NCBI GenBank assembly: GCA_946999645.1
Contig: CAMQDS010000006.1
Location: 1-64,000, forward strand
Source of the DNA: an uncultured Bacteroidales bacterium
GTDB lineage: Bacteria > Bacteroidota > Bacteroidia > Bacteroidales > UBA932
Direction of reading: 5' to 3'
Length of the DNA: 64,000 bases
A program made the position numbers and the translations under genes. Shown piece after piece: positions 1 to 9,796 of this stretch. Positions within the stretch are counted from its first letter, which is position 1; every line of letters begins with the position of its first letter. Under the pieces are notes generated by a model. It was not told where the DNA came from, made no database searches, and worked only from the letters and a program-made list of their open reading frames with translations.

Positions 1-30
1 TTTGCATAATATAATAAAGTTAAATTTCAG

Positions 31-996
31 ATGGTTATAAATTCAGAGGCTACCGTAATTAAAAATGCAGGCAGTCATTTTCTTTTGTCGGAACTTCCTT
101 TATGGAAACCCATTCCGGCTGTACTTAAGGGAAAAGTAAGGCTGAATGAAGGAAAATCAACCAATCCTATTGCTGTTGGCGATAGAGTTAGGTTTTCTGC
201 TGAAGTCCTTGATGGAGAAGGACTTGAAGCTGTGACATTAGAAAATCCTGCTTTAATATCTGAAATCTTGGATAGAAAAAATTATCTGATAAGAAAATCT
301 ACAAATCTATCAAAGCAATCTCATATAATAGCTGCAAATATAGATATGGCATATATAGTCATATCTTTATATTTTCCAGAAGTTCAATTGCCTTTTGTTG
401 ATAGGATGCTTTTGTCTGCTGGTGTATATGGAATCCCGACAGCTATTATTATGAATAAAATTGATTTGTATAGGGATGAGGCTGAACAAGCCATTGAAGA
501 TTTTTATAAAATATATAGTTCTGCTGGTTATCGTGTTATAGAAACGTCTACGAAAACAGGGGAGGGTATAGATGAAATCAGAAAAGATTGCAATGGTAAA
601 GTATGTGTGTTTGTAGGGGAGTCTGGTGTGGGCAAATCTTCAATTATAAAGGCTATTGATGATACTTTAAGTCCCAAAATAGGGAAAATTTCAGAAGCCC
701 ATCTTCAAGGAAAACATACTACATCTTTGTATGAAATGTATAAAATTTCTACAGGAGGTTATATAATAGATACTCCAGGCCTTCGTGGGTTTGGTCTTGT
801 AGATTTAAAGAAAGAAGAAATAGCCCTATATTTTCCTGAAATGCTTAAATATTCGGAATATTGCAGATTTTCTCCATGTACTCATACCCATGAGCCAGGA
901 TGTGCTGTTAAAGAGGCTCTTGAAGAAGGGAAAATATGTTCTGAAAGATATAATTCATATCTCGGAATGTTGGAAGAAGATACGAAATTTAGGTAG
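31..996 (+). CDS. rsgA: Ribosome small subunit-dependent GTPase A
   Basis: RsgA is a circularly permuted GTPase that helps mature the 30S ribosomal subunit. An N-terminal OB-fold-like part (about residues 1-100) precedes a GTPase domain whose motifs come in permuted order: NKID (142-145), then the P-loop GESGVGKS (196-203), then DTPG (247-250). The C-terminal zinc finger is intact, with Cys278, Cys283, His285 and Cys291 in the family spacing CX4CXHX5C. The length of 321 residues is normal for the family. The stop codon is one base before the start of the MATE gene, so the two are probably co-transcribed. Identification is secure. Confidence 0.96.
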   Translation: MVINSEATVIKNAGSHFLLSELPLWKPIPAVLKGKVRLNEGKSTNPIAVGDRVRFSAEVLDGEGLEAVTLENPALISEILDRKNYLIRKSTNLSKQSHIIAANIDMAYIVISLYFPEVQLPFVDRMLLSAGVYGIPTAIIMNKIDLYRDEAEQAIEDFYKIYSSAGYRVIETSTKTGEGIDEIRKDCNGKVCVFVGESGVGKSSIIKAIDDTLSPKIGKISEAHLQGKHTTSLYEMYKISTGGYIIDTPGLRGFGLVDLKKEEIALYFPEMLKYSEYCRFSPCTHTHEPGCAVKEALEEGKICSERYNSYLGMLEEDTKFR

Positions 997-997
997 G

Positions 998-2368
998 ATG
1001 GAAACGAAATTATTGAATAAGGAAATATTACGCTTGGCTATACCAAGTATAATTGCCAATATTACAGTCCCGTTTGTGGGTATTGTGGATATGGCGATAG
1101 CAGGACACATAGAGTCTTCTATGAGAGCTGCAACCCTTATTGGCGGTATTACAATAGGCAGTATGATGTTTGACTTGCTATATTGGAATTTTGGTTTCTT
1201 AAGAGCTGGTACAGGAGGTCTTACGGCACAGGCTTATGGAAGTGGAGATAAAGTAAAAGGAGTAGGTTTTCTTCTTAAGGGTGTAATGCTTTCAATGTTT
1301 ATAGCATTATGTTTAATTCTAATCCAAGTACCTTTCACTAAAATAGTATTTTTATTTATAGATGCTTCCGATGAGGTTTCATCTCTGGCACTTCAATATT
1401 TTTTTATTCGTATTTGGGCTGCCCCTGCTACCCTTTCTTTAATGGCATTTAAAGGATGGTTTATAGGTATGCAGGACAGTGTAAGTGCTATGCTTACTGA
1501 TTTTATAGTCAATGGAGTGAATATCATTGCCAGTATTGTGTTGGCAATGGGTATTGGAGGATTGGGCTTTAAGGGAATAGGCTATGCGGGTATAGCCTTA
1601 GGTACGGTGATAGCGCAGTACAGCGGATTATTGTTTGTGTTTATAGTACTGTTTTCTAAATATTTTTCAATAGTAAGACCTGCTATTAAAAAAAGAGCAT
1701 TTTTATTTAAGGGTAGAGATATTCGTAGTTTTGCAGTTCTTAATTCAGACTTGTTTGTACGTTCATTGTGTTTTATTGCTGTATATATAGGTTTTACAAT
1801 CATCTCTGCACGTTTTGGTGATCTCCTTTTGGCTGTATCTTCGGTAATGATGAAACTACTTATGCTGTTTTCTTTTTTTACGGATGGTTTTGCTTTTGCT
1901 GGAGAAGCCCTTGTGGGAAAATATATAGGTGGAAAAGACAGAATGATGACACGTAAGTCAGTCAATAATGTTTTTTTATGGAGTATGGGTATAGGAATGG
2001 GTTTTATTATTATCTATCTCCTTGCAGGAGAGCCTATATTACACATAATGACAGATAATACTGAGGTTATAGAAACTTGTAAAAAATATTTTATCTGGCT
2101 TATGCCTATGCCTCTCATAGGTTGTGCAGCCTTTACTTTTGACGGTATTTTTATTGGGGCTACGGCATCTAAAGATCTGAGAAATGCATCCTTAGTTGCT
2201 GTATTTGCTTTTTTTGCCGTATGGCTATGTCTGAAACCATTTTCATCAGACCCTTATACCCTAATTCATTTCTTAATGGCTGCCTATTTTGCTCATCTCG
2301 CCGGTCGAACAATTTATCAATGGGTGACATATAAAAAAGCCATTTTGGAGAGACCTTTTATTCAATAA
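998..2368 (+). CDS. MATE family multidrug/Na+ efflux transporter
   Basis: This 456-residue polytopic inner-membrane protein has about twelve hydrophobic segments in two similar halves, as in MATE (DinF/NorM) exporters, which expel cationic drugs or metabolites using Na+ or H+. The N-terminus METKLLNKEILRLAIPS leads straight into the first membrane segment with the family's typical I-x-R-L-A-x-P-x-I pattern. I start it at 998, one base after the rsgA stop. An upstream in-frame start at 890 would lie inside rsgA and add 36 non-family residues. Its end overlaps the convergent transporter gene by 11 bases. The substrate cannot be read from the sequence. Confidence 0.92.
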   Translation: METKLLNKEILRLAIPSIIANITVPFVGIVDMAIAGHIESSMRAATLIGGITIGSMMFDLLYWNFGFLRAGTGGLTAQAYGSGDKVKGVGFLLKGVMLSMFIALCLILIQVPFTKIVFLFIDASDEVSSLALQYFFIRIWAAPATLSLMAFKGWFIGMQDSVSAMLTDFIVNGVNIIASIVLAMGIGGLGFKGIGYAGIALGTVIAQYSGLLFVFIVLFSKYFSIVRPAIKKRAFLFKGRDIRSFAVLNSDLFVRSLCFIAVYIGFTIISARFGDLLLAVSSVMMKLLMLFSFFTDGFAFAGEALVGKYIGGKDRMMTRKSVNNVFLWSMGIGMGFIIIYLLAGEPILHIMTDNTEVIETCKKYFIWLMPMPLIGCAAFTFDGIFIGATASKDLRNASLVAVFAFFAVWLCLKPFSSDPYTLIHFLMAAYFAHLAGRTIYQWVTYKKAILERPFIQ

Positions 2369-3725
2369 CTCTCGGTTTCATATATTTCCAACTTATTATT
2401 GGGAGCAAAAAAGAAATAAGACAAGCAAGAAGCCAAAAAGATGCTACAGGAGTAAAATTATATCCATTTGCTTCTGTCATATTTCCTTCAATAAGATAGC
2501 CGCTTATTATATCTTGTATCCCTGCTGCTATATAACTTGATATTCCGACTACTCCCAAGGCTGCTCCAGTTGCTTTTCTCGGTACAATATCTAATGCCAT
2601 CAACCCAGCAACTATACAATAAACCGCCGCTATGGAAAGACTTGCTAATGAAAGTAATATGATGTTTATTACCATACCTCCCGATGAGAACATAAACAGA
2701 GCGAGTGTACACATACACATAATTCCACAAAGCATAACGGGCTTGAGCCTGTTCCCTTTGAATACTGTATCCGAAAGCCACCCGGCAAAGACAGTCCCTA
2801 TTATTCCTACTGTTTCGGAAATGCCTATAATGAAAGCTGCATCTTTAAGCGAATAATCTTTGGCTTTTTGTAAAAATAATACGCCCCAGTTAGAAATGGC
2901 ATATTGGGTTATATAGACGAAGGCGCTTGAAATGGCTATTATCCATATTCCAGGATGTTTTAGTACAGCCATTTGAAGTTGTTTTATGGGCATACTATCA
3001 GTCTTTTCAGCCTTTTCCTGTGATAATTCCTGAACAGAAGGCAGCCCTTTACTTTCTGGAGTATCTGAAACAAAAATCAGAATTATTCCAGCACCTGCGA
3101 GACCTGCTATTGCTGAAAAGATGAAACCGAATTGCCACCCTATTAATAGAACTATATGACTTGTCATTATAAGGGATAAAAATTTCCCAAAATATGGAGT
3201 GGCACAAAAAATACTGTAGTATGTTCCTCTCTTGGAAAGTGGAAACCATCTTGATAGGCTGATAACTCCTGGGGGAGCCCCCATAGATTGCATCCAACCG
3301 TTTATTCCCCAGGTTATTGAGAAAACGATAAGCAATATTGCTGATGAAAATCCAATAAATCCTTTAAGCAGACCTAAAAGCCCCATTATTAAATTTAGCA
3401 AGGCTGAAAGCAACAGTCCAGTTGCCATAAAACGTCTTATGTTGCAATAGTCTGCAAGAAAGCCATTTACAAATTTGCCTATTGCATATACGAAAAGCAT
3501 AGCAGACCCTATAATCCCTATCTGTCCAGGAGTAAGGATGTTTTCATCTATAATAGGTTGTTTTACTACACTCATTGCCATTCTACATACATAGAACAAG
3601 CAATAGGCAGCAGTAGCTCCCCAGAATGTTTTTGCTCTTAGGCTTTTATAAGTGTCGGCTGCATCAGTGTCTTTTACCTTTATTTTGGAAGGCTTACTAA
3701 TCCTGAAAAAGTCGTAAAATATCAT
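2358..3725 (-). CDS. MFS transporter, organophosphate:Pi antiporter (GlpT/UhpT-like)
   Basis: A 455-residue, 12-segment major facilitator protein. After an N-terminal cytoplasmic stretch it has an FWGATAAYCLFYVCRM segment in which Arg48 sits where GlpT and UhpT carry their first phosphate-binding arginine. The layout also follows the organophosphate/phosphate antiporter family, which takes up glycerol-3-phosphate or hexose phosphates in exchange for phosphate. It is the last gene of a leftward run uvrA - nucleoside kinase - transporter, 20 bases after the kinase stop. The exact substrate is uncertain, since a UhpC-like sensor role is possible in the family, but no UhpAB partners are present here. 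Confidence 0.85.
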   Translation of the reverse strand: MIFYDFFRISKPSKIKVKDTDAADTYKSLRAKTFWGATAAYCLFYVCRMAMSVVKQPIIDENILTPGQIGIIGSAMLFVYAIGKFVNGFLADYCNIRRFMATGLLLSALLNLIMGLLGLLKGFIGFSSAILLIVFSITWGINGWMQSMGAPPGVISLSRWFPLSKRGTYYSIFCATPYFGKFLSLIMTSHIVLLIGWQFGFIFSAIAGLAGAGIILIFVSDTPESKGLPSVQELSQEKAEKTDSMPIKQLQMAVLKHPGIWIIAISSAFVYITQYAISNWGVLFLQKAKDYSLKDAAFIIGISETVGIIGTVFAGWLSDTVFKGNRLKPVMLCGIMCMCTLALFMFSSGGMVINIILLSLASLSIAAVYCIVAGLMALDIVPRKATGAALGVVGISSYIAAGIQDIISGYLIEGNMTEANGYNFTPVASFWLLACLISFLLPIISWKYMKPRVIE

Positions 3726-3745
3726 AAGTATGTATTATACAATAG

Positions 3746-5479
3746 TTATAATGTCTGACCACCTATAAATTCCCTCATTATTGAAGTTGGAGGTATAGCA
3801 CTTATTTCTGCAGGTTGGAGTGCAATTACGAAGTCTAAAAATTTTAGTAATCTGACGGCTTCACAGTATGCAGGAGAATTTGGTAAGATTCTTCTAAGTA
3901 ATGGTTCTGCATAGTACTTCAACATTGGAAGTTCATAAAGCAGGGCAGAATTGAATAAGACATCGGCATTTTCCTGAAAAGGAAAAATATTTTTATCTTC
4001 TCCGCGTCTTACACTATTCCATCTCATAATGGTTTCTTCAGGATTTATACCTCTTACTCTGTTATCTCTTACCATTCGTCTAATCAATCTGTTATCTGAA
4101 GTAGATATTGTATTGTTTTCATCAAGATTAAGGGAAGTAAGAGCAGAAACATATACTCTGAATACCTTTGACTGGTCTACAGAAGGTAGCATTTCTGGGT
4201 TAAGGGCATGGATTCCTTCCATAATAAGAATATCTTTTTCTTTAAGTCTCATCTTATTCCCCTCAAAAGTCCTTACGCCTGTCTTAAAGTTATATTTCGG
4301 AATTTCTACTTCTTTCCCAGATAAAAGTTCATTTAACTGCTTATTTAAGAAGGCAATATCCATCGCTTGTAAAGATTCAAAATCATATTCTCCGTTTTCA
4401 TCTCTCGGCGTATGTTCCCTATCTACAAAATAATTGTCCAATTCTATTACTTTCGGGTTCATACCAAGAACTTTGCATTGAAGAGCCAATCTTAATGATG
4501 AGGATGTCTTTCCACTTGAAGAAGGACCTGCAATGAATACAATTTTTATACGGTCTTGTTTTGAGTATATAATATCTGCAATGGCAGAGTATTTTCGCTC
4601 GTGGAGTGATTCGGCTATATTGATGATATTTACAGCATTACCATTGAGTATTTCTTGGTTTAGAGTTCCTGTGCTGTTCGCTTTTAGTACATCGCACCAG
4701 TCTGAATATTCTTTTAATGTGGCTGCTATTTTGGATTGTCTTTTCATCGGAACTACTCCTGTACAATCTTCATAGGATGGAAGCCTTAAACAAAAACCTT
4801 CATTAAATCCTGATATGTCAAATACTTTTAGGTAACCAGTAGAAGGTGTTAAAGGTCCATGGAAGGTGTCATACAATCCGTCTAAAGAGTATACGCTACA
4901 TGTAAACCTACCTAACGATTTGAATAAGGCTGCTTTATATGGTTGGTGATGCTCTAAAAATATTCTTTCGGCTTCATCAGCGGACATCTTACTACGTCTG
5001 AACGGTAAATTCGAGGTAATATATTCACGCATCTTGCCTTTCACTTTTTCTAACTCTTCATCTGAAATCGGATATTCTGGATATTTTCCCTTGTTATCTT
5101 GATTGATCTCTTTTATTTCACAATACAGTCCTCCAGGAAGAGAGTGTTCTATATACAGAGTTTTTTCTGGATAAATTTCCCTTATAACTTTCTGAAGAAC
5201 AAAACTCAATGACCGTATGTAGGTCCTCCTCCCATCTGGATGATTATATCCGATAAACTCAACTTCAATTGGAAAGGAAACCCTGTAACTCAAATCTTTT
5301 AGTTTGTTATCTACTAATGCGGCTATTACATCATATTTTCTTCCTGTCTTTTTATCTGTTACAGTATTCAATCCATACTGCTGCATAATTTCATATAAGG
5401 TAATACCGAATTTGGCATTAATGCGGATATTAGTATTTATACAGGTGATTTCTATTATATTGTTATTTTCTATTTCCAT
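3746..5479 (-). CDS. Nucleoside kinase with TGS and threonyl-tRNA-synthetase-like N-terminus
   Basis: This 577-residue protein joins three parts: a TGS-like domain (about 1-75), a region resembling the second additional domain of threonyl-tRNA synthetase (about 76-270), and a uridine kinase/phosphoribulokinase-type domain with P-loop GPSSSGKT (318-325) and a following DNYF segment typical of uridine kinases. Such fusions are usually annotated as uridine or nucleoside kinase and are frequent in Bacteroidota and Firmicutes. The probable reaction is ATP-dependent phosphorylation of a pyrimidine nucleoside in the cytoplasm. The N-terminal modules suggest RNA or ribosome-linked control, but that is inference. 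It starts 11 bases after the uvrA stop. Confidence 0.85.
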   Translation of the reverse strand: MEIENNNIIEITCINTNIRINAKFGITLYEIMQQYGLNTVTDKKTGRKYDVIAALVDNKLKDLSYRVSFPIEVEFIGYNHPDGRRTYIRSLSFVLQKVIREIYPEKTLYIEHSLPGGLYCEIKEINQDNKGKYPEYPISDEELEKVKGKMREYITSNLPFRRSKMSADEAERIFLEHHQPYKAALFKSLGRFTCSVYSLDGLYDTFHGPLTPSTGYLKVFDISGFNEGFCLRLPSYEDCTGVVPMKRQSKIAATLKEYSDWCDVLKANSTGTLNQEILNGNAVNIINIAESLHERKYSAIADIIYSKQDRIKIVFIAGPSSSGKTSSSLRLALQCKVLGMNPKVIELDNYFVDREHTPRDENGEYDFESLQAMDIAFLNKQLNELLSGKEVEIPKYNFKTGVRTFEGNKMRLKEKDILIMEGIHALNPEMLPSVDQSKVFRVYVSALTSLNLDENNTISTSDNRLIRRMVRDNRVRGINPEETIMRWNSVRRGEDKNIFPFQENADVLFNSALLYELPMLKYYAEPLLRRILPNSPAYCEAVRLLKFLDFVIALQPAEISAIPPTSIMREFIGGQTL

Positions 5480-5490
5480 AATAAAAAATA

Positions 5491-8286
5491 TTATTGTAAA
5501 ACTTCTTTAATATATGGTCCAGTTACTGAAAGTGGGTCATCGGCTATTTTTTCTGGTGTGCCTTGAGAAACGATGTATCCTCCTTTACTGCCACCCTCAG
5601 GTCCGAGATCGAAAATATAGTCTACCGATTTAAGTACATCGAGATTATGTTCTATTATTATAACTGTATTTCCTTGCTCAACTAACTTTTGTAAGACATT
5701 CAGTAGGACTTTTATGTCTTCAAAGTGCAAACCTGTAGTGGGTTCATCTAAGATATAGAGGGTGTTTCCAGTCGCATTGCGGAATAATTCGGCTGCCAAT
5801 TTCATACGTTGGCGTTCTCCTCCCGAAAGCGTTAATGAGGGTTGACCGAGGTGTACATATCCAAGTCCTACATCTACAAGTGCTTTAAGTTTTTGAGCAA
5901 TCTTTGGTATTGGCTTGAAAAATTCGTAAGCCTGACTGATTGGCATCTCCAACACTTCATTAATATCTTTACCCTTATATTTTACCGCAAGTGTATCTTC
6001 ATTGTATCTTCGTCCTCCGCACTCGTCGCATGTAACATTGACTGAAGGTAGAAAATTCATTTCAATTACCTTTATTCCAGCTCCCTTACATGCTTCGCAC
6101 CGTCCCCCAGCCACATTGAATGAGAATCTTCTCATGCTGTAGCCACGAACTTTAGCATCAACAGTATTTGCAAATAAATCCCTTATATCAGAAAAAACAC
6201 CAGTAAATGTGGCAGGATTACTGCGAGGAGAGCGGTTTATAAAATTTTGATCGATTTCTATAAGTTTATCTATATTCTCTATGCCTATAATGTTGTCATA
6301 TGGAAGAGGTCTGACTTTGGCATTGTATAATTTATTTTTAAGTATGGGCATAAGTGTTTCATTTATAAGCGAAGACTTGCCGCTTCCACTTACTCCGCTT
6401 ATACCTATGAACATCCCAAGAGGTAGGTCTATATCAATGTTTTTTAAATTATTGCCTTTGGCTCCTCTTAACCCTATAAATTTGCCGTTACCTGTTCTTC
6501 GTTTTGTCGGGGTTTCTATTTTACAGTTTCCTTTAAGATACTCTAAAGTAAGAGATTGACCGAAAATGCAGTGTTTCAATGTCTCCGGGTCTGGTTTAAT
6601 CCCACCTATAAGAGCAGATATAGGAGCGCTGACACAGATTTTTCCTCCCTTAGTACCTGCTCCGGGACCTACATCTATCAACCAATCGGAAGCAAACATA
6701 GTTTCTGCATCATGTTCAACCACCATTACAGAATTACCTTCATCTCTAAGTTCTTTCAAAGAGTTTATAAGTTTTCTGTTGTCTCTTTGATGTAGACCTA
6801 TGCTTGGCTCGTCAAGTATGTATAGCACATTAACCAATTTTGAACCTATTTGTGTGGCAAGGCGTATTCTTTGGCTTTCTCCTCCTGATAATGAAGCAGT
6901 TGCACGCATTGGCGTAAGATAGTCAAGCCCAACATCTAAAATAAACCCTATCCTTTCATTAAGTTCTTTAAGAATATCTTTTGCTATAGTATTTTCACGC
7001 TTTGTCAGTTTTAAAGGAAGATCCTCAAGCCAAGTTTTTAGTGAGGACATTTCCATAGCGGCTACTTCTGATATTGTTTTTCCATCTATTTTGAAACAAT
7101 TAGTTTCTGCTTTCAATCTGGTGCCGTGGCATACCGGGCATACAGTCTTATCCTCCAAATCTTCTATTATCCCTGGAAAAGATACCATTTCTGATGTTAT
7201 TCCGTCACCTACTCTGAAAAGTTCATCCGAACCAAAGATTAGTAAAGATATAACGTCATCAGGTATTAATTCAATAGGGTCATAAAGTGAAAAGTTGTAT
7301 TTTCTTGCTATGGAACGTATAATGTCAAATTTTTTTGTTTCTCTAATCTGTCCCAATGGAATAATTCCTCCATCTGCGATTGATATGCTCCTATCTGGAA
7401 TTACGTTATCTATATTCACATCTACAATCATTCCCAACCCTTTGCAATGAGGACAATAGCCCTCAGGAGAATTGAATGAAAAGTTGTGTGGGGCAGGCTC
7501 TTGTAATGATAATCCTGTATCAGGGTCAACTAAATGCTTTGAAAAATGTTGCACCTTGAGGGTTTCTGCATCCAATACTGCCACTGAGCCTTTACCTATG
7601 TTAAGAGCTGTTAGCATGGATTCCCGTACTCTTTTTTCATCATCGGGACCTGGTTTTAACTTATCTACAACAAGTTCAATAAAATGGCTCTTATATCTAT
7701 CAAGTGCGGTTACTGTGGATAGTTCTTTAATCTCTCCATCAATACGCACTTCCATATATCCTCGTTTTCGCAGTCTGTCAAAAAGATCTTTATAATGCCC
7801 TTTTCTTCCTCTTACCAACGGGGCAAGTAAATAACATTTTCGTTCGTTATATTTGTTGAGGATAAGATCCAAAATTTGTTCATCGGTATACCGAATCATC
7901 TCTTTCCCAGTATCTAAAGAGTACGCTCTTGAAATTCTGGAATAAAGCAGCCTAAGAAAATCAAATATTTCGGTAATGGTGCCGACAGTGGACCTTGGAT
8001 TATTCCCTGTCGTCTTTTGTTCGATTGCTATTATAGGACTTAATCCAGTTATCTCTTCTACGTCTGGTTTTTGCAAGCCACCCATGAAATGTTTAGCATA
8101 GGTACTCAAGGTGTCAATATATCTTCTCTGACCTTCTGCATAAATGGTATCAAAGGCTAAAGACGATTTGCCACTTCCGCTAAGTCCCGTCACTACTACA
8201 AATTTTTTTCTCGGAATATCGATGTCTATTCCTTTCAGATTGTGAGCCTTTGCCCCTATAATTTTAATATAATCTTGATTATCCAT
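5491..8286 (-). CDS. uvrA: Excinuclease ABC subunit A (UvrA)
   Basis: UvrA is the damage-recognition ATPase of nucleotide excision repair. It shows two ABC modules with Walker A motifs GLSGSGKSS near the N-terminus and GVSGSGKSS in the second half, two LSGGE signatures, and zinc-binding pairs CPHC, CPVC and CEAC...CDEC. I place the start at 8286 (MDNQDYIKIIGAKAHNLK), giving 931 residues, because the family begins just before this G-A-x-x-H-N-L-K motif. An in-frame ATG six codons upstream (8304) is possible. It heads the leftward operon with the nucleoside kinase and the transporter. The partner genes uvrB and uvrC are not in the window. Confidence 0.97.
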   Translation of the reverse strand: MDNQDYIKIIGAKAHNLKGIDIDIPRKKFVVVTGLSGSGKSSLAFDTIYAEGQRRYIDTLSTYAKHFMGGLQKPDVEEITGLSPIIAIEQKTTGNNPRSTVGTITEIFDFLRLLYSRISRAYSLDTGKEMIRYTDEQILDLILNKYNERKCYLLAPLVRGRKGHYKDLFDRLRKRGYMEVRIDGEIKELSTVTALDRYKSHFIELVVDKLKPGPDDEKRVRESMLTALNIGKGSVAVLDAETLKVQHFSKHLVDPDTGLSLQEPAPHNFSFNSPEGYCPHCKGLGMIVDVNIDNVIPDRSISIADGGIIPLGQIRETKKFDIIRSIARKYNFSLYDPIELIPDDVISLLIFGSDELFRVGDGITSEMVSFPGIIEDLEDKTVCPVCHGTRLKAETNCFKIDGKTISEVAAMEMSSLKTWLEDLPLKLTKRENTIAKDILKELNERIGFILDVGLDYLTPMRATASLSGGESQRIRLATQIGSKLVNVLYILDEPSIGLHQRDNRKLINSLKELRDEGNSVMVVEHDAETMFASDWLIDVGPGAGTKGGKICVSAPISALIGGIKPDPETLKHCIFGQSLTLEYLKGNCKIETPTKRRTGNGKFIGLRGAKGNNLKNIDIDLPLGMFIGISGVSGSGKSSLINETLMPILKNKLYNAKVRPLPYDNIIGIENIDKLIEIDQNFINRSPRSNPATFTGVFSDIRDLFANTVDAKVRGYSMRRFSFNVAGGRCEACKGAGIKVIEMNFLPSVNVTCDECGGRRYNEDTLAVKYKGKDINEVLEMPISQAYEFFKPIPKIAQKLKALVDVGLGYVHLGQPSLTLSGGERQRMKLAAELFRNATGNTLYILDEPTTGLHFEDIKVLLNVLQKLVEQGNTVIIIEHNLDVLKSVDYIFDLGPEGGSKGGYIVSQGTPEKIADDPLSVTGPYIKEVLQ

Positions 8287-8320
8287 TAAATATTTGCAAA
8301 ACACACAAATTTAAGAATAT

Positions 8321-8350
8321 TTTGAGACATATATTTAATGTGTAATTTTG
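8321..8350 (+). promoter_or_regulatory. Bacteroidota-type promoter for the metallo-hydrolase gene
   Basis: TTTG at 8321-8324 and TAATTTTG at 8343-8350, separated by 18 bases, match the -33/-7 consensus (TTTG and TAnnTTTG) recognised by the Bacteroidota primary sigma factor. The start codon follows 20 bases later, which fits a short leader. Confidence 0.65.
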
Positions 8351-8370
8351 TGAAATTATAATTTCATCTA

Positions 8371-9048
8371 ATGATTAATATTAAATGTTTTTCTTTTAAT
8401 CCCTTTCAGGAAAACTGTTATCTTGTATGGGATTCGTCTATGACAGGGATAATAATTGATCCTGGGTGTTATGATCAAGTTGAAATAGAAACTTTGACAC
8501 AATTTATTAAAGCACAAAAAATATCTCCAAAGGCGATACTTCTAACTCATGGGCATTTTGATCATATATTTGGAGTGAAAGAACTTACTCAAAAGTTTGG
8601 TATAGAAGTATATATGAGTATTGAAGATGAAATTATACTCAAAAATAATGATAAATTTACTGCCATATATAATCTAAAAGAAGCCGAATCGGATTTTAAG
8701 TTTCATAATATCTCCGAAGGTGATGTTCTTAAATTCGGTACTATGAGTTTTATAGTTATAACTACTCCAGGGCATACTCCAGGAGGGGTATGTTATTATA
8801 ATGCTGCTGAAAAGATTATATTCACAGGTGATACTTTATTCGCTGGAAGTATTGGGAGGACAGATAATAGTTGGGGCGATTATGATAAACTGATTGTCGG
8901 TATAATGGAGAAACTTATGTACCTTGACAGTGATGTAGATATATATCCTGGTCACGGCTGTGCTTCAAATATAGGGTATGAGAGAACGCATAACCCTTTT
9001 TTAGAGCCTTTCAATGAGCCAGATGATTTGGACTTAGAGGAAAATTAA
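8371..9048 (+). CDS. MBL-fold metallo-hydrolase (YcbL/glyoxalase II-like)
   Basis: A 225-residue metallo-beta-lactamase-fold hydrolase. The metal ligands are all visible: His60, His62, Asp64 and His65 in THGHFDH, His135 in TPGHTPGG, Asp154 in FTGDTLF and His195 in YPGHG. The GHTPGG, GDTLFAGSIGR and YPGHG blocks are those of the short glyoxalase II-like YcbL group, which hydrolyse thioesters such as S-lactoylglutathione in vitro. It lacks the C-terminal substrate domain of true GloB, so the natural substrate is unknown. It stands as the first gene of a rightward cluster with its own promoter. Confidence 0.9.
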   Translation: MINIKCFSFNPFQENCYLVWDSSMTGIIIDPGCYDQVEIETLTQFIKAQKISPKAILLTHGHFDHIFGVKELTQKFGIEVYMSIEDEIILKNNDKFTAIYNLKEAESDFKFHNISEGDVLKFGTMSFIVITTPGHTPGGVCYYNAAEKIIFTGDTLFAGSIGRTDNSWGDYDKLIVGIMEKLMYLDSDVDIYPGHGCASNIGYERTHNPFLEPFNEPDDLDLEEN

Positions 9049-9098
9049 TTTTTTATTCGTTGCAAGTGTCTTAAATTTGTATCTCAAGAATTATCATT

Positions 9099-9716
9099 AT
9101 GCACATTGGAATAGCAGGAAATATAGGCAGCGGCAAAACCACCCTTACCCGTATGCTTTCCGAATATTATGGGTGGACGCCCAAGTATGAATCAGTTACA
9201 TATAATCCTTATTTGGAGGATTATTACAAGGATATTCCCAGATGGTCCTTCAATCTTGAAGTATATTTTTTGGAACAGAGATTTAAGGATGTATTAGAAA
9301 TTGCCAAATCAGATAATACAATAGTTCAGGATAGAACGATCTTTGAAGGCGTATATATTTTTGTCGCCAATAACTATGCTATGGGAAACCTGTCAAAAAG
9401 GGATTTCGATACATATATGGATTTATTCGACCTTATGATGTCGCTTGTAAAAGCCCCTGATTTGCTCATCTATTTAAAATCATCTATTCCGCATCTTGTG
9501 GCTCAAATTCAGAAAAGAGGAAGAGAGTATGAGCAAGGAATGAGTATAGAGTATCTGCGTGGGCTTAATGAAAAATACGATAAATTCATTTATGAAGATT
9601 ACAAAGGGCGAGTTTTAACTATAGATTCCTCGGATTTAGATTTTGAAAACAGTCCTGAGGATTTCTCTCATATTACAGATATGATTGATACTGAACTATA
9701 TGGATTATTTAAATAA
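9099..9716 (+). CDS. Deoxynucleoside kinase, first of tandem pair
   Basis: A 205-residue kinase of the deoxynucleoside kinase family, which phosphorylates deoxynucleosides to monophosphates for salvage. It shows the P-loop GNIGSGKT (7-14), a Glu in the YESV motif (Glu31), the DRT motif at 78-80 (the family's D/E-R-S substrate and catalytic motif) and a KRGREYE segment corresponding to the LID arginines. It is followed after 80 bases by a paralogue about 60% identical by eye. In Lactobacillus two such tandem genes make a dAK/dGK heterodimer, and a similar complex is plausible here. The specificity cannot be assigned. Confidence 0.9.
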   Translation: MHIGIAGNIGSGKTTLTRMLSEYYGWTPKYESVTYNPYLEDYYKDIPRWSFNLEVYFLEQRFKDVLEIAKSDNTIVQDRTIFEGVYIFVANNYAMGNLSKRDFDTYMDLFDLMMSLVKAPDLLIYLKSSIPHLVAQIQKRGREYEQGMSIEYLRGLNEKYDKFIYEDYKGRVLTIDSSDLDFENSPEDFSHITDMIDTELYGLFK

Positions 9717-9796
9717 TAGTATGCTAAATAAATAGTATATAATATATATTAATTTTTTATAAATTTGTACGCCCTTTGGGGTATTATTGAAAAAAT

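Noticed and set aside
890..997. Upstream extension of the MATE gene into rsgA
   Set aside because: The extra 36 residues overlap rsgA in another frame and are not like MATE N-termini; the ATG at 998 fits the family.
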